DNA of 64,000 bases from Acinetobacter lanii (GCF_011578285.1 NZ_CP049916.1:3100001-3164000); one strand, 5' to 3'. Numbered from the stretch's first letter, positions 1-11,663 are shown. The notes: generated by a model not told the origin, from the sequence alone. Numbers and translations are program-made.

Positions 1-35
1 GTTGCGATAGAAAGGGTTGCCATTACTTTTTTCAT
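1..35 (-). CDS. 5' end of a probable exported protein (cut by window edge)
   Basis: Only the first 11 codons and part of the next lie in the window. Read on the minus strand they give MKKVMATLSIA, the start of a typical signal peptide: two lysines followed by a hydrophobic stretch. An AAGGA ribosome-binding site lies 3-4 bases upstream of the ATG. The product cannot be named from so little. It lies downstream of the 193-744 gene, and the terminator at 137-163 separates the two, so it probably has its own promoter. Confidence 0.5.
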   Translation of the reverse strand, partial: MKKVMATLSIA

Positions 36-136
36 GATCCTTCACCTTGTTGATTGATTGCTTTAAGCATAACGTCAATACAGTGCTTAAATCATAAGTT
101 ATTGTTAAGTTAAGCGAGGGTTTCATTTCCAATTGT

Positions 137-163
137 AAAAAAGCGCTCATTGAGCGCTTTTTT
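137..163 (-). terminator. Rho-independent terminator after the 193-744 gene
   Basis: The perfect stem AAGCGCTCA/TGAGCGCTT is flanked by A and T runs, so it could work in both directions. It ends the minus-strand transcript of the small exported protein just upstream. Confidence 0.85.
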
Positions 164-192
164 GTTGTTGAGTGAAATCTCAATCAATCATC

Positions 193-744
193 TTATTCCG
201 CAGGTTGAGCTTCATCAAATACCACAATGTCTTTGGTCACTGTGCCATTTTCTGACACCACGGCATGGCTCATTTTTTCATTGGCTTCAGGATGACTTTG
301 CTGATCAAGCAAAAGCTGACGTTTAACCACTTCACCATCTTTTTTAATCTCGACACCTGCCGCGTCAATCACTTTTTTTTGTGATAAGACTTGTTCATCT
401 TGTTTCAAGGTTTGAATCACTTCAATTTTAGAGGTCGGTACAATCACCCCGCCTTGCTTCAATACAGGAACAGATAAACCTTTGTCTGAGAATGTTGCTT
501 CATTGTCTTGAGAGACTAATTCACGCGCCACGATGTCTTTACCTTGATTGGTTACTTCAAAAACCGTCGCTTCTACCGTACGTACCGGTGCCTGACCTTC
601 AACACGACGAATCACTTGGGTTTTCACTACAGGCACCACCGCTTTGTCATCGACCACAATGCTGTTCGGCATGGGTTTCGCCATAGTTGCTGTTGAAGCG
701 AGCACCAATAAAGATAAAGAAACTTGTTTAGCTGTCATTTTCAT
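193..744 (-). CDS. Small exported protein of unknown function
   Basis: The 183-residue protein starts with a clear signal peptide (MKMTAKQ, a hydrophobic run, then an Ala-x-Ala type cut near residue 22, STATMAKP). The mature part is polar, rich in Val, Lys, Glu and Gln, has no cysteine that I can see, and contains several repeated beta-like segments such as VVPVVKTQVIRR and GVIVPTSKIEVI. I recognise no domain. It lies 184 bp downstream of rpoC, beyond the rpoC terminator, and has its own terminator at 137-163, so it is probably a single-gene unit. A periplasmic location is inferred from the signal peptide only. Confidence 0.75.
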   Translation of the reverse strand: MKMTAKQVSLSLLVLASTATMAKPMPNSIVVDDKAVVPVVKTQVIRRVEGQAPVRTVEATVFEVTNQGKDIVARELVSQDNEATFSDKGLSVPVLKQGGVIVPTSKIEVIQTLKQDEQVLSQKKVIDAAGVEIKKDGEVVKRQLLLDQQSHPEANEKMSHAVVSENGTVTKDIVVFDEAQPAE

Positions 745-885
745 GCTTATTTCCCCTGATGAATCATTTGAATTTTAAAATTATCGTTGCTTATTCAACC
801 ACTATATAAAAAATAGGCGCTTTATTAAAGCGTTCTTTTTCTTTTAATTTTCTCAGTTAATTTGACGTTTAATTTTAGGTGGCAT

Positions 886-916
886 AAAAAAAGCCACCCG
901 AAGGTGGCTTTTTTAT
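886..916 (-). terminator. Terminator of the rpoBC operon
   Basis: The hairpin AAGCCACC-CGAA-GGTGGCTT is followed on the minus strand by a T run and begins 13 bases after the rpoC stop codon. The CGAA tetraloop and A/T flanks are classic for intrinsic terminators. Confidence 0.9.
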
Positions 917-928
917 TTCAAGCTAAAC

Positions 929-3900
929 TTAGAATTGATCTTCGTTTAGTGCTTGAGAGAATGCTTGGTCAACTTCAGAGAAGTCATTTACAAGCTCATG
1001 CTCTGCAGCTTCAGCTTCTTGACGACGACGTTCTAAGTGGTAAGCCAAACCTGTACCCGCTGGGATCAAGCGACCTACAACCACGTTCTCTTTCAAGCCA
1101 CGTAATTCGTCTTCTTTACCTGTTACAGCCGCTTCAGTTAACACACGCGTAGTTTCCTGGAACGATGCAGCAGAGATGAACGAGTCAGTTGAAAGCGATG
1201 CTTTGGTAATACCCATCAATTGACGTTCAAACTTCGCTGGGAACTTGTTCTGAGCTGCCACAGCTTGGTTTTCTTGAACCACACGGATGTAGTCAATTTG
1301 CTCGCCTTTGATAAAGCTTGTATCACCACCGTCAGTGATATCAACTTTACGCAACATTTGACGTACGATAACTTCAATGTGCTTGTCGTTGATTTTTACA
1401 CCTTGGAGACGGTATACGTCTTGAACTTCGTTCACGATGTAATTTGTAAGCGCAACTTCGCCTTTCAAACGTAAGATGTCATGTGGGTTTTGTGGACCAT
1501 CAGAAATGGTTTCACCACGGTTGACATGCTCACCCTCGAACACGTTGATTGTACGCCACTTCGGAATAAGCTCTTCGTAGATCTCAGAGCCATCATCTGG
1601 AGTGATGACAAGACGGTTCTTACCCTTGGTCTCTTTACCGAAGCTGACAACACCCGAAATTTCAGCAAGAATTGCATGCTCTTTCGGTTTACGTGCTTCG
1701 AACAAGTCCGCTACGCGTGGTAGACCACCGGTAATGTCACGTGTACGTGAAGTTTCTTGTGGTACACGACCAATAACGTCACCCACACCAATGGTTTCTC
1801 CATCACGGACAGTCACAATGGTGTTTTGTGGTAAGAAGTAGAACTGTTCACCGCCATCCACTGTGTCTAACACAATCGCTGGACGTAAATCTTTACCTGA
1901 AGCAGGACGTGCTGTTACAGGCAGGATTTCAACAGTGGTCATACCGGTTGCATCATCAGTTTTCGATGTTGCTGTCACACCATCAGCGATTTGGCTGAAA
2001 CGTGCTTTACCTGCAACTTCTGTTACCAATGGATGTGTATGCGGATCCCAAGTCGCAACAATACCACCCGCTTCGATCGTTTCGCCATCTTTCAACAAGA
2101 TTGACGCACCGTATGGAAGTTTGTAGCGTTCGCGTTCACGACCGATGTCATCAGCAATACCGATTTCACCTGAACGAGATACAGATACCAAGTGACCTTT
2201 CGCGTGTTGTACTGTTTTCACATTGTGGAAACGTACTGTACCGCCGTTACGAACTTGTACGCTGTTTGCAGCAGAAGTTCGGCTCGCAGCACCACCGACG
2301 TGGAACGTACGCATGGTTAACTGTGTACCTGGCTCACCAATCGATTGAGCAGCCATTACACCCACAGATTCACCTGGATTCACCAAGTGACCGCGAGCAA
2401 GATCACGACCATAACATTTCGCACATACACCGAAGGTAGAGGCACAGTTTACAACTGAACGTACTTTCACTTCATCGACACCGCTGTCTTCTAGGAAGTT
2501 GGCAAGTTTCTCATCGATCAATGTGTTACGTGGAAGAACAACTTCGTCAGAACCTGGTTTCTTCGCATCTTCAGCCAGTACACGACCCAAAACTCGTGCA
2601 CCCAAGTTTTCGATAACATCGCCACCTTGAATGAACGGTGTCATCACAAGACCGTCTAAAGTACCGCAATCTGGCTCAGTGATCACCAAGTCTTGCGCTA
2701 CGTCAACTAAACGACGTGTCAAGTAACCTGAGTTCGCTGTTTTCAGTGCTGTATCGGCCAAACCTTTACGCGCACCGTGTGTTGAAATGAAGTACTGAAG
2801 TACTGTCAAACCTTCACGGAAGTTTGCTTTAATTGGGGTTTCAATGATCGAACCATCTGGTTTCGCCATCAAACCACGCATACCCGCCAACTGACGAATC
2901 TGAGCTGCCGAACCACGGGCACCCGAGTCAGACATCATATAGATTGAGTTGAACGATTTTTGTTTCTCGTCTTCACCCTGTTTGTTTTTAACAGTGGTAT
3001 AAGACAAGTTGTCCATCATCGCTTTCGCGACTTGGTCATTGGTACGTGCCCAAATATCGACAACTTTATTGTAACGTTCACCTGCAGTTACGAAACCTTG
3101 CTCGAATTGTTGTTCGATTTCACGAACTTCAACTTCTGCTTTTTCAATAATTGCATATTTCGCAGGTGGAATAAGCATGTCTTCCATACCAACCGATACG
3201 CCTGAACGTGTCGCTTGACGGAAGCCTAAGTACATCAATTGGTCAGCAAAGATAACCGTATCTTTTAGACCCAACTTACGGTAGCAAGAGTTGATAATCT
3301 TAGAGATGTTCTTTTTGGTCATCTCAACGTTGATCTGTTGGAAATCCATACCTTCAGGTACAACTTCCCAAAGTAGGCAGCGACCTGGCGTCGTATCTAC
3401 AATGATCGTTTGTTGTTCACGATTACCGTTGTCATCAATCACAGTTTGGTGTACACGTGCTTTAACACGAGCGTGTAAATCAACTTGACCAGTTGCCAGT
3501 GCACGGTTTACTTCATCAGTATCCGCGAACACCATGCCTTCACCTTTAGCATTGATTGCATCACGAGTGATGTAATACAAGCCCAATACAACGTCCTGAG
3601 AAGGTACGATGATCGGTTCACCATTCGCTGGAGACAAGATGTTGTTGGTCGACATCATTAACGCACGAGCTTCTAATTGAGCTTCAAGTGTTAATGGAAC
3701 GTGTACCGCCATTTGGTCACCGTCGAAGTCGGCGTTGAACGCAGCACATACGAGTGGGTGTAGACGGATCGCTTTACCTTCAATTAGGGTTGGTTCAAAT
3801 GCTTGAAGACCCAAACGGTGAAGTGTTGGCGCACGGTTCAACATCACTGGATGTTGACGAATCACAGATGCAAGAACGTCCCAAACTTCTGGTGTTTCAC

Positions 3901-5122
3901 GCTCAACCATTTTCTTCGCAGCTTTAATGGTTGTTGCTTGGCCAGAGGCTTGTAGTTTAGCGAAAATGAATGGCTTGAATAATTCAAGTGCCATTTTCTT
4001 CGGAAGACCACATTGGTGAAGACGTAAAGTAGGACCTACGGTAATTACCGAACGACCAGAGTAATCGACACGTTTACCCAACAAGTTTTGACGGAAACGA
4101 CCTTGCTTACCTTTGATCATATCTGCCAAAGATTTCAATGGACGTTTGTTCGAACCTGTAATCGCACGACCACGACGACCGTTGTCTAGCAATGCATCTA
4201 CAGATTCCTGCAACATACGTTTTTCGTTACGTACGATGATGTCAGGTGCTGAAAGATCAAGAAGACGTTTCAAACGGTTGTTACGGTTGATCACACGACG
4301 GTAAAGATCATTCAAATCAGAAGTCGCGAAACGACCACCTTCAAGTGGTACTAACGGACGAAGATCTGGTGGAAGTACTGGAAGTACAGTCAACACCATC
4401 CATTCTGGTTTGTTGTTCGAGTCGTTGAATGCTTCCATCAACTTCAAACGTTTCGATGCTTTTTTAAGCTTCGTTTCTGAAGTTGTTTGTGGAATCTCTT
4501 CACGAAGACGTGCAATTTCAGCTTCAAGATCGATGTCTTTCAACAAATCTTGAATCGCTTCCGCACCCATTTTCGCGCTAAATTCATCACCGTGTTCTTC
4601 TAACGCTGTGAAGTATTCTTCATCGTTAAGAAGTTGGTATTTCTCCATTGGAGTCATACCCGGATCAGTTACAACATAAGATTCGAAATACAATACGCGT
4701 TCGATATCACGTAGCGTCATGTCTAAAAGAAGACCGATACGAGATGGTAATGATTTTAAGAACCAAATATGCGCAACTGGCGAAGCCAATTCGATGTGAC
4801 CCATACGCTCACGACGAACTTTCGCAGTTGTTACTTCAACGCCACATTTTTCACAAATGACGCCTTTGTATTTCATACGCTTGTATTTACCACACAAGCA
4901 TTCGTAATCTTTGACTGGACCAAAGATTTTGGCACAGAAAAGACCGTCACGTTCTGGCTTGAACGTACGGTAGTTAATGGTTTCAGGCTTTTTAACTTCA
5001 CCATGAGACCATGATTTGATCATTTCTGGTGACGCAAGACCAATACGGATACGATCAAATTCAACTGGTGCATGACCATCTGAATCCGTCTTTTTGCGCA
5101 TGATATCGAGCAAATCTTTCAA
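929..5122 (-). CDS. rpoC: RNA polymerase subunit beta'
   Basis: This is the 1397-residue beta' subunit, close to the usual length (about 1400). It forms the catalytic core of RNA polymerase with beta. The N-terminal zinc site is visible as Cys75, Cys77, Cys90 and Cys93 (CLCGK ... CEKCGVEV). The absolutely conserved NADFDGDQM loop that binds the catalytic magnesium is present at about residue 465. A second zinc site is visible near residue 890 ([11 protein letters not shown]). It is the last gene of the cluster and is followed by an intrinsic terminator. The 172 bp that separate it from rpoB hold an unusual palindromic repeat. Confidence 0.99.
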   Translation of the reverse strand: MKDLLDIMRKKTDSDGHAPVEFDRIRIGLASPEMIKSWSHGEVKKPETINYRTFKPERDGLFCAKIFGPVKDYECLCGKYKRMKYKGVICEKCGVEVTTAKVRRERMGHIELASPVAHIWFLKSLPSRIGLLLDMTLRDIERVLYFESYVVTDPGMTPMEKYQLLNDEEYFTALEEHGDEFSAKMGAEAIQDLLKDIDLEAEIARLREEIPQTTSETKLKKASKRLKLMEAFNDSNNKPEWMVLTVLPVLPPDLRPLVPLEGGRFATSDLNDLYRRVINRNNRLKRLLDLSAPDIIVRNEKRMLQESVDALLDNGRRGRAITGSNKRPLKSLADMIKGKQGRFRQNLLGKRVDYSGRSVITVGPTLRLHQCGLPKKMALELFKPFIFAKLQASGQATTIKAAKKMVERETPEVWDVLASVIRQHPVMLNRAPTLHRLGLQAFEPTLIEGKAIRLHPLVCAAFNADFDGDQMAVHVPLTLEAQLEARALMMSTNNILSPANGEPIIVPSQDVVLGLYYITRDAINAKGEGMVFADTDEVNRALATGQVDLHARVKARVHQTVIDDNGNREQQTIIVDTTPGRCLLWEVVPEGMDFQQINVEMTKKNISKIINSCYRKLGLKDTVIFADQLMYLGFRQATRSGVSVGMEDMLIPPAKYAIIEKAEVEVREIEQQFEQGFVTAGERYNKVVDIWARTNDQVAKAMMDNLSYTTVKNKQGEDEKQKSFNSIYMMSDSGARGSAAQIRQLAGMRGLMAKPDGSIIETPIKANFREGLTVLQYFISTHGARKGLADTALKTANSGYLTRRLVDVAQDLVITEPDCGTLDGLVMTPFIQGGDVIENLGARVLGRVLAEDAKKPGSDEVVLPRNTLIDEKLANFLEDSGVDEVKVRSVVNCASTFGVCAKCYGRDLARGHLVNPGESVGVMAAQSIGEPGTQLTMRTFHVGGAASRTSAANSVQVRNGGTVRFHNVKTVQHAKGHLVSVSRSGEIGIADDIGRERERYKLPYGASILLKDGETIEAGGIVATWDPHTHPLVTEVAGKARFSQIADGVTATSKTDDATGMTTVEILPVTARPASGKDLRPAIVLDTVDGGEQFYFLPQNTIVTVRDGETIGVGDVIGRVPQETSRTRDITGGLPRVADLFEARKPKEHAILAEISGVVSFGKETKGKNRLVITPDDGSEIYEELIPKWRTINVFEGEHVNRGETISDGPQNPHDILRLKGEVALTNYIVNEVQDVYRLQGVKINDKHIEVIVRQMLRKVDITDGGDTSFIKGEQIDYIRVVQENQAVAAQNKFPAKFERQLMGITKASLSTDSFISAASFQETTRVLTEAAVTGKEDELRGLKENVVVGRLIPAGTGLAYHLERRRQEAEAAEHELVNDFSEVDQAFSQALNEDQF

Positions 5123-5191
5123 TTTTTTTCTCCGTGTGTTGTGGAGATTTTCACTTCACAACTGGGTCACAAATATTGTTTTTTAACTGAG

Positions 5192-5287
5192 TAATCCCCC
5201 TCAATCCCGCCTGATTTAAGCGGGAAACTCCCCTTAAAGTAAGAGGAGTAAATCCCCCCCTTTACAAAGGGGGTTGGGGGGATTGAA
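5192..5287. repeat. Three-stem palindromic element between rpoB and rpoC
   Basis: An imperfect outer inverted repeat (AATCCCCCTCAATCCC against GGGGGTTGGGGGGATT) encloses three further stems: CCCGC/GCGGG (5206-5224), ACTCC/GGAGT (5227-5249) and CCCCCTTT/AAAGGGGG (5256-5273). It fills most of the rpoB-rpoC gap. It resembles a mobile intergenic repeat of the REP/MITE type more than a regulatory leader. Family membership is inferred, since no second copy of this type is in the window. Confidence 0.7.
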
Positions 5288-5294
5288 TGGTTAC

Positions 5295-8200
5295 TTAGTC
5301 ACCATTTTTCAGTTCAATGTTGATACCTAAAGAACGGATCTCTTTAGTCAATACGTTGAACGATTCAGGCATGCCCGGATCCATATAATGGTTACCATCT
5401 ACAATGTTCTTGTAGATACGGGTACGACCTTCAACGTCATCCGACTTAACAGTAAGCATTTCTTGAAGCGTGTAAGCTGCGCCGTATGCTTCAAGTGCCC
5501 AGACCTCCATCTCACCGAAACGCTGACCACCGAATTGAGCTTTACCACCCAATGGCTGTTGCGTAACAAGAGAGTAAGAACCGGTAGAACGCGCATGCAT
5601 CTTGTCATCAACCAAGTGATTCAGTTTCAACATGTACATGTAACCTACAGTTACAGGACGGTCAAAACGCTCACCTGTACGACCATCATACAATACAGTT
5701 TGACCTGTACGTGAGATGCCACCAAGTTCTAGAAGCTCTTTAATTTGTGATTCGTCAGCACCGTCGAATACAGGTGTTGCAAGTGGAACACCCTTACGAA
5801 GGTTACCTGACAATACCAAGATCTCTTCATCAGTTAAGCTATCAAGATCTTCTTGCTCGCCACCAACTTTGTTATAAATCTTGTCTAAGAATTCACGAAG
5901 CTCAAGTACAGTACGTTGCTCTTTCATCATCTTGTCGATTTGATCGCCAAGACCTTTCGCCGCCATACCCAAGTGAGTTTCAAGAATCTGACCCACGTTC
6001 ATACGTGATGGTACACCCAGTGGGTTCAACACGATATCAACTGGAACACCGTTAGCATCATGTGGCATGTCTTCTACTGGTAAGATGTTTGATACAACAC
6101 CTTTGTTACCATGACGACCCGCCATTTTGTCACCCGGTTGGATGCGACGTTTAACAGCCAAGTACACTTTAACAACTTTCAATACACCCGTTGTCAGCTC
6201 ATCGCCTGTAGAAAGTTTGCGTTTTTTCTCCGCAAATTTCTCATCAATTTCAATGCTCTTCTCTTTCAAGAACACTTGAATTTGAGTTAAACGCTCTGCA
6301 ATACCTTCATCAACAGGTTGGATATCCAACAAGTCAACAAGTTCTAAACCTGACAACACTTCTTCAGAAAGTTTGTCGCCACGTTTAGTGGTACCACCAC
6401 CGTTCGATTCTTGACCTTTCAACAAGCGAACAATACGTTCACGTGCTGCTTCTTCAAAGATTTTGAATTCTTCTTTCAAGTCTTTACGGTACGCATCAAG
6501 TTGAGCTTTCTCAATCGCTTGAGCACGTTCATCTTTCTCAATGCCGTCACGTGTAAACACTTGAACGTCAATTACTGTACCTTTTACAGATGAAGATACG
6601 CGTAAAGATGAGTCTTTAACGTCAGCCGCTTTTTCACCGAAGATCGCGCGAAGCAGTTTTTCTTCAGGTGTTAATTGCGTTTCACCTTTAGGTGTTACTT
6701 TACCGACAAGGATATCCCCTGCAGATACTTCAGCACCGATGTAAACAATACCTGATTCATCAAGCTTAGAAAGTGCAGCTTCACCGACGTTAGGAATATC
6801 GGCAGTAATTTCTTCTGCACCTAACTTAGTATCACGCGCTACACATGACAATTCTTGAATATGAATCGAAGTTAAGCGATCTTCTTGAAGAACACGCTCA
6901 GAAAGTAAGATCGAGTCTTCATAGTTGTAACCGTTCCACGTCATGAACGCGACACGCATGTTTTGACCCAGTGCCAATTCACCGCCATCTGTCGATGGAC
7001 CATCAGCAAGTACGTCACCACGACCAACTTTATCGCCTAGGCTTACGAGTACTTTTTGGTTAATACAGGTGTTTTGGTTCGAACGCGTGTATTTGATCAA
7101 GTTGTAGATATCTACACCTGCTTCACCTGCGATCATTTCGTCTTCATTCACACGAATAACCACACGCGACGCATCAACGAACTCGATACGACCACCACGT
7201 TTCGCGATTACACATACACCAGAGTCATGCGCTACATTCGCTTCCATACCTGTACCAACAAGCGGCTTGTCAGCAATCAGGGTAGGAACTGCCTGACGTT
7301 GCATGTTTGAACCCATCAATGCACGGTTGGCGTCATCGTGCTCAAGGAATGGAATCAATGATGCAGCTACAGAAACAACCTGCTGAGCAGAGACGTCCAT
7401 ATGCGTTACTTTTTCAGGAGGCATACGTACGAAGTCACCTTGGTGACGTACAGATACGAATTCTTCTGTTAAGTTACCTTCAGCATCTACTGCAGAATCG
7501 GCCTGTGCAATGACAGTACCGACTTCTTCAATTGCAGAAAGGTATTCAACGTCCATGGTGACACGGCCGTCTACAACTTTACGATATGGTGTTTCCAAGA
7601 AACCAAAATTGTTGGCTTTTGCATACACAGACAATGAGTTGATCAAACCAATGTTTGGTCCCTCAGGTGTCTCAATTGGGCATACACGACCATAATGCGT
7701 TTGATGTACGTCACGTACTTCGAAGCCTGCACGTTCACGTGTTAAACCACCTGGCCCTAATGCTGATACACGACGTTTATGCGTGATTTCAGACAACGGG
7801 TTATTTTGGTCCATGAACTGTGACAATTGGCTTGAACCAAAGAATTCTTTGATTGCAGCAGCAACTGGCTTCGCATTGATTAAATCTTGCGGAGACAAGT
7901 TATCTGTTTCAGCTTGGCTTAAACGCTCTTTAACAGCACGTTCAACACGAACCAGACCTACACGGAATTGGTTCTCAGTCATTTCACCAACTGAACGAAC
8001 ACGACGGTTACCCAAGTGATCGATATCGTCGACTTCGCCTTTACCGTTACGGATTTCAACCAACGTTTTCAATACATCAATGATGTCTTCGTTTGAAAGA
8101 ATACCTTCAATCTCACGAGATTTTTGATCTGTACCGACTTCGTAAGGACGACCCAAACGACGGTTGAACTTCATACGACCGACTGGAGACAAGTCATAAC

Positions 8201-9383
8201 GTTCAGAAGAGAAGAACAAGTTGTTAAACAAGTTTTCTGCTGCTTCTTTTGTTGGTGGCTCGCCTGGACGCATTACTTTGTAGATTTCTACAAGCGCTTC
8301 TTCACGACCAGAAGTCGTGTCTGCACGTAAAGAATCAGCGACGAATGAACCACGGTCGATGTCATTGGTATAAAGTACGTTGAATTGTTTAACGCCACCT
8401 TCAGCCAATTTCACCATAATGTCATGGCTAAGTACGGTGTTTGCAGGAACGATTTCGCCGTCACGTAAGGTGATATCTTCAGCAGTAATACGCTCGTACA
8501 AGTATTCATCTGGAACAGCAAGCTTGGTTAAGCCAGACGCTTCCATTTGACGAACATGACGTGCATTAATACGTTTACCTTGTTCAACAATCGCTTTGCC
8601 GTCAGCATCGAGAATGTCGAATTGAGCCATTTCACCGCGCAGGCGTTCAGGCACAAGGTCAATTTGGTAACTGCCCATGTCGAGGTATACAGGAACTTTC
8701 TCATAGAACATGTCTAGAATTTGTTCATTTGTATAGTTCAACGCACGAAGAATCACAGTCGCAAGTAATTTACGACGACGGTCAATACGTACGTAGACAA
8801 GGTCTTTTGCGTCAAATTCGAAATCTAACCATGAACCACGGTAAGGAATAATACGTGCTGAATAAAGCACTTTACCGCTAGAATGCGTCTTACCTTTATC
8901 GTGGTCAAAGAACACACCTGGTGAACGGTGTAACTGAGATACGATTACACGTTCAGTACCGTTGATCACAAAGGTACCGTTTTGTGTCATAAGTGGCATT
9001 TCACCCATGTACACTTCTTGTTCACGTACGTCTTTGATCGATTTCGTTTCGCGATCTTTAATGATCAGACGAATTTTAACGCGCATTGGTGCCGCATAAG
9101 TTGATCCGCGTAGAATACATTCGCGTACATCAAACTCGGGTTTACCAAGGCTATACTCAACGAATTCTAAAGCAGCATTCCCAGAATAACTTTCAATTGG
9201 AAAAACTGAACGAAATGCGGCTTGGAGACCGATATCTTCGCGGTTTTTTGGTGTTTTGCCGTCTTGAAGGAACGTTCTGTACGAGTCGACTTGAATCGCG
9301 AGCAAGTACGGAGCATCCATAACGCTAGGCAATTTACCAAAATTCTTACGGATCCGTTTCTTTTCGGTATATGAGTATGCCAT
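5295..9383 (-). CDS. rpoB: RNA polymerase subunit beta
   Basis: The 1362-residue beta subunit has the usual length for gammaproteobacteria. The rifampicin-binding segment [21 protein letters not shown] is intact, with the Ser, Asp, His and Ser positions that change in resistant mutants all in the wild-type state. The allele is therefore expected to be rifampicin-sensitive. Downstream, the C-terminal part shows GNKGVVS and the conserved [19 protein letters not shown] segment. It lies 305 bp downstream of rplL, a gap that holds hairpins likely to attenuate or process the transcript, and upstream of rpoC. Confidence 0.99.
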   Translation of the reverse strand: MAYSYTEKKRIRKNFGKLPSVMDAPYLLAIQVDSYRTFLQDGKTPKNREDIGLQAAFRSVFPIESYSGNAALEFVEYSLGKPEFDVRECILRGSTYAAPMRVKIRLIIKDRETKSIKDVREQEVYMGEMPLMTQNGTFVINGTERVIVSQLHRSPGVFFDHDKGKTHSSGKVLYSARIIPYRGSWLDFEFDAKDLVYVRIDRRRKLLATVILRALNYTNEQILDMFYEKVPVYLDMGSYQIDLVPERLRGEMAQFDILDADGKAIVEQGKRINARHVRQMEASGLTKLAVPDEYLYERITAEDITLRDGEIVPANTVLSHDIMVKLAEGGVKQFNVLYTNDIDRGSFVADSLRADTTSGREEALVEIYKVMRPGEPPTKEAAENLFNNLFFSSERYDLSPVGRMKFNRRLGRPYEVGTDQKSREIEGILSNEDIIDVLKTLVEIRNGKGEVDDIDHLGNRRVRSVGEMTENQFRVGLVRVERAVKERLSQAETDNLSPQDLINAKPVAAAIKEFFGSSQLSQFMDQNNPLSEITHKRRVSALGPGGLTRERAGFEVRDVHQTHYGRVCPIETPEGPNIGLINSLSVYAKANNFGFLETPYRKVVDGRVTMDVEYLSAIEEVGTVIAQADSAVDAEGNLTEEFVSVRHQGDFVRMPPEKVTHMDVSAQQVVSVAASLIPFLEHDDANRALMGSNMQRQAVPTLIADKPLVGTGMEANVAHDSGVCVIAKRGGRIEFVDASRVVIRVNEDEMIAGEAGVDIYNLIKYTRSNQNTCINQKVLVSLGDKVGRGDVLADGPSTDGGELALGQNMRVAFMTWNGYNYEDSILLSERVLQEDRLTSIHIQELSCVARDTKLGAEEITADIPNVGEAALSKLDESGIVYIGAEVSAGDILVGKVTPKGETQLTPEEKLLRAIFGEKAADVKDSSLRVSSSVKGTVIDVQVFTRDGIEKDERAQAIEKAQLDAYRKDLKEEFKIFEEAARERIVRLLKGQESNGGGTTKRGDKLSEEVLSGLELVDLLDIQPVDEGIAERLTQIQVFLKEKSIEIDEKFAEKKRKLSTGDELTTGVLKVVKVYLAVKRRIQPGDKMAGRHGNKGVVSNILPVEDMPHDANGVPVDIVLNPLGVPSRMNVGQILETHLGMAAKGLGDQIDKMMKEQRTVLELREFLDKIYNKVGGEQEDLDSLTDEEILVLSGNLRKGVPLATPVFDGADESQIKELLELGGISRTGQTVLYDGRTGERFDRPVTVGYMYMLKLNHLVDDKMHARSTGSYSLVTQQPLGGKAQFGGQRFGEMEVWALEAYGAAYTLQEMLTVKSDDVEGRTRIYKNIVDGNHYMDPGMPESFNVLTKEIRSLGINIELKNGD

Positions 9384-9499
9384 CTGGAGTCCTCGGAAAG
9401 TAAACTAAACCCGCCTGCAGAACGGGTCTAGAAGGAATTACGCAGGTCGATATGACCACCACTTTGTTCAAATGCTGCAATTTTCAGTGGTATTAAAAC

Positions 9500-9539
9500 G
9501 CTTAACAATATTTTTAAACATGGAAAAATATTGGTAAGC
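9500..9539 (-). promoter_or_regulatory. Long hairpin in the rplL-rpoB spacer, possible RNase III site
   Basis: GCTTAACAATATTTTT and AAAAATATTGGTAAGC form a 16-bp stem with one mismatch and an 8-base loop. It has no T run, so it is not a terminator. In E. coli the rplL-rpoB spacer holds an RNase III cleavage hairpin at the same place. The same role is inferred here from position and length of the duplex. Confidence 0.5.
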
Positions 9540-9617
9540 ATTTGATATCTTACAATTATTATAAAATTTGGTGCTTTTTACACCAAGATAACAAAAATCG
9601 AGCCGATAATTGTAACG

Positions 9618-9680
9618 CAAAAAGGCTGATGACCCAAGAGCCATCAGCCAATTTTTGGGGTCAAATTAAAACCTGACCCC
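9618..9680 (-). terminator. Attenuator-type terminator between rplL and rpoB, with a second hairpin
   Basis: On the minus strand GGCTGATG/CATCAGCC forms an 8-bp stem (9624-9649) followed by TTTTT. Just before it is another stem, GGGGTCA/TGACCCC (9657-9680), starting 8 bases after the rplL stop codon. Partial termination here would set the ratio of ribosomal protein L7/L12 to polymerase subunits, as known for the E. coli attenuator at this position. Read-through must occur because no strong promoter for rpoB is evident to me. Confidence 0.7.
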
Positions 9681-9688
9681 TACAGAAA

Positions 9689-10054
9689 TTACTTAACAGT
9701 AACTGTAGCACCAGTTTCTTCAAGTTTTTTCTTAAGTTCTTCAGCTTCTTCTTTAGAAACACCTTCTTTAAGGATTGAAGGAGCGCCTTCAACCATGTCT
9801 TTAGCTTCTTTCAAGCCAAGACCAGTGATTTCACGAACTGCTTTAATTACAGCAACTTTGTTCGCGCCGAAAGAAGTCAATTCTACGTTGAATTCTGATT
9901 GTTCTTCAGCAGCAGCAGCAGCAGGACCTGCAGCAACAGCTACAGCAGCAGCAGATACGTTGAATTTTTCTTCGAATGCAGAAATAAGTTCTACAAGCTC
10001 AAGAACAGTTTTTTCAGCAACAGCGTTTAGGATTTCTTCGTTTGTTAAAGCCAT
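9689..10054 (-). CDS. rplL: Ribosomal protein L7/L12
   Basis: The 121-residue stalk protein has the typical N-terminal dimerisation helix (residues 1-30), an Ala-rich hinge (residues 35-50, [17 protein letters not shown]) and the C-terminal domain that binds translation factors ([20 protein letters not shown] ... VEGAP). Length matches the family (about 120). It is 48 bp downstream of rplJ, whose product L10 anchors the L7/L12 dimers on the large subunit, and shares its transcript. Confidence 0.99.
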   Translation of the reverse strand: MALTNEEILNAVAEKTVLELVELISAFEEKFNVSAAAVAVAAGPAAAAAEEQSEFNVELTSFGANKVAVIKAVREITGLGLKEAKDMVEGAPSILKEGVSKEEAEELKKKLEETGATVTVK

Positions 10055-10102
10055 GAGAGTAACTCCAAATGGGTATTGAATGGTGTGAAATTAGTGTTGA
10101 GC

Positions 10103-10609
10103 TTAAGCAGCTTCTGACTCGTTTTTCTCGTTGAGTGCTGTAAGTAAGCGACCCAATTTCGAAATAGGAGCTTGAAGAACGTTTGCAAGCATAGTAAGCG
10201 CTTTCTCTTGGTTCGGAAGGTTCGCGATAACGCTAACTTCAGCACCTTGATACACTTTGCCATCAAATGCAGCAGCTTTAAGTTCAAATGCTTTATTAGT
10301 TTTAGCAAATTCTTCGAACAAACGAGCAGCAGCGCCCATGTCGTCTTCAGAAGTTGAGAAAGCTAAGATTGTTGGGCCAACAAGGTTGTCGTTCAAGATG
10401 CTGAATTGAGTATCTTGAAGAGCGCGTTTAGCCAAAGTATTACGTACAACACGTGTAGCAACACCTAACTTACGAGCTTCAACACGAAGAGCAGTTAATT
10501 GCTCAACAGTTAAACCTTGGTAGTCAGCAACAACAGCAGCAAATGCAGTAGAAGCAACTTCAGCTACTTCAGCTACGATCTGTTTTTTGCCTTCGATAAG
10601 AAGAGCCAT
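10103..10609 (-). CDS. rplJ: Ribosomal protein L10
   Basis: The 168-residue protein begins MALLIEGKKQIVAEVAEVAS, the normal L10 N-terminus, and includes the rRNA-binding half (about residues 1-130) and the C-terminal helix that carries L7/L12. A strong GGAGG site lies 8 bases before the ATG. The 355 bp upstream hold a highly structured leader consistent with translational autoregulation by the L10-L7/L12 complex. Confidence 0.98.
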   Translation of the reverse strand: MALLIEGKKQIVAEVAEVASTAFAAVVADYQGLTVEQLTALRVEARKLGVATRVVRNTLAKRALQDTQFSILNDNLVGPTILAFSTSEDDMGAAARLFEEFAKTNKAFELKAAAFDGKVYQGAEVSVIANLPNQEKALTMLANVLQAPISKLGRLLTALNEKNESEAA

Positions 10610-10830
10610 TGTAAAACCTCCTAACGGTGATTTATGTGCTTACGCGAAGCACACTCCCAATTCGTAAATCTATTGCTAGATTTACACGCGGAGGATGAAC
10701 AAATCACACCACCGCGTCTACTCGGACTGGACTATTAAGAAAGGAACTCCGAAGAACTCCCCTCGCCCGAGGTCTTTGACGCTGATAAACAAATATTTAT
10801 CAATTCAAAGTTTGCCTGAGGGGCGACTCA
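10610..10830 (-). ncRNA. L10-type ribosomal protein leader
   Basis: This is the part of the rplA-rplJ spacer nearest rplJ. On the minus strand it holds several stems: GTAAATCTA/TAGATTTAC (10665-10686), GTGCTT/AAGCAC next to the ribosome-binding site, and TGATAAA/TTTATCA further upstream. L10 binds a structured leader at this place in many bacteria and represses rplJL translation. The identification rests on position and folding potential, not on an alignment to the known motif. Confidence 0.55.
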
Positions 10831-10935
10831 GCAAAGCAACGCTTTGCCGACACGCAAGACGGGAAGCTATGCTTCGAGTGAAGCTTACTTTCTATCTTGC
10901 GTAAGTTTTAAAGCAGTGCTTTAAAACTTACTCAG
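10829..10935. repeat. Intergenic hairpin repeat, copy A (rplA-rplJ spacer)
   Basis: Three hairpins with 3-base loops follow one another: GCAAAGC-aac-GCTTTGC, GAAGC-tat-GCTTC and the 14-bp GTAAGTTTTAAAGC-agt-GCTTTAAAACTTAC. The linker CCGACACGCAAGACG lies between the first two. A diverged copy with the same order of parts lies at 31014-31095. This part of the spacer is therefore better explained as a dispersed repeat than as L10 leader. Confidence 0.6.
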
Positions 10936-10964
10936 GGCTTTAAAATTCTTTTATCGTTTTGCGA

Positions 10965-11660
10965 TTAAGCAGTAACGTTTGCTACATCAATAGTAAGACC
11001 AGGACCCATAGTTGAGCTCAAAGTGATCTTTTTGATGTAAACACCTTTAGAAGTCGCAGGTTTTGCTTTCTTAAGGTCAGCAACTAGTGCTTCAACGTTT
11101 TGACGAACAGCAGCAGCCTCAAAGCCAACTTGACCGATCGCAGCGTGGATGATACCCGCTTTGTCTACACGGTAACGTGCTTGACCAGCTTTTGCATTTT
11201 TAACTGCAGTTGCTACGTCAGGAGTTACAGTACCCACTTTCGGGTTTGGCATTAAGCCACGTGGACCAAGAATCGTACCTAATTTACCAACAACGCGCAT
11301 TGCATCTGGAGCAGCAATTACTACGTCGAAGTCAAGGTTACCCGCTTGGATGCTTTCAGCAAGATCATCAAAACCAACAACGTCCGCGCCTTCAGCTTTA
11401 GCAGCTTCAGCAGCAGCGCCTTGAGCAAACACAGCTACACGTACAGTTTTACCAGTACCTGCAGGAAGTGTAGTCGCGCCACGAACAACTTGGTCAGATT
11501 TACGAGGGTCAACACCTAGGTTTACTGAAACATCCAAAGATTCTTTGAATTTAACAGCAGGAAGGCTTGTTAACACTTGTACAGCTTCTTCCAAAGTATA
11601 AACTTTGTTTGCTTCTACAGCGGCAGCAATCGCTTTTTGACGTTTAGTTAATTTAGCCAT
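10965..11660 (-). CDS. rplA: Ribosomal protein L1
   Basis: The 231-residue protein of the L1 stalk has the expected length (about 230). The family signature lies in the middle: [20 protein letters not shown]. It begins [19 protein letters not shown]. The start codon lies 3 bases after the rplK stop, so the two are translated together. In E. coli L1 also represses its own rplKA message. Confidence 0.99.
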   Translation of the reverse strand: MAKLTKRQKAIAAAVEANKVYTLEEAVQVLTSLPAVKFKESLDVSVNLGVDPRKSDQVVRGATTLPAGTGKTVRVAVFAQGAAAEAAKAEGADVVGFDDLAESIQAGNLDFDVVIAAPDAMRVVGKLGTILGPRGLMPNPKVGTVTPDVATAVKNAKAGQARYRVDKAGIIHAAIGQVGFEAAAVRQNVEALVADLKKAKPATSKGVYIKKITLSSTMGPGLTIDVANVTA

Positions 11661-11663
11661 GTC

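Noticed and set aside
2002..2439. Open frame on the plus strand inside rpoC (145 codons)
   Set aside because: It lies antisense to the conserved beta' coding sequence. Its protein is rich in His, Arg, Leu and Gln, as expected from reading a real gene in reverse, and no ribosome site is evident.
5251..5285. C- and G-rich hairpin at the end of rpoB read as a terminator
   Set aside because: There is no T run on the minus strand and rpoC must be transcribed through it. A repeat element explains it better.
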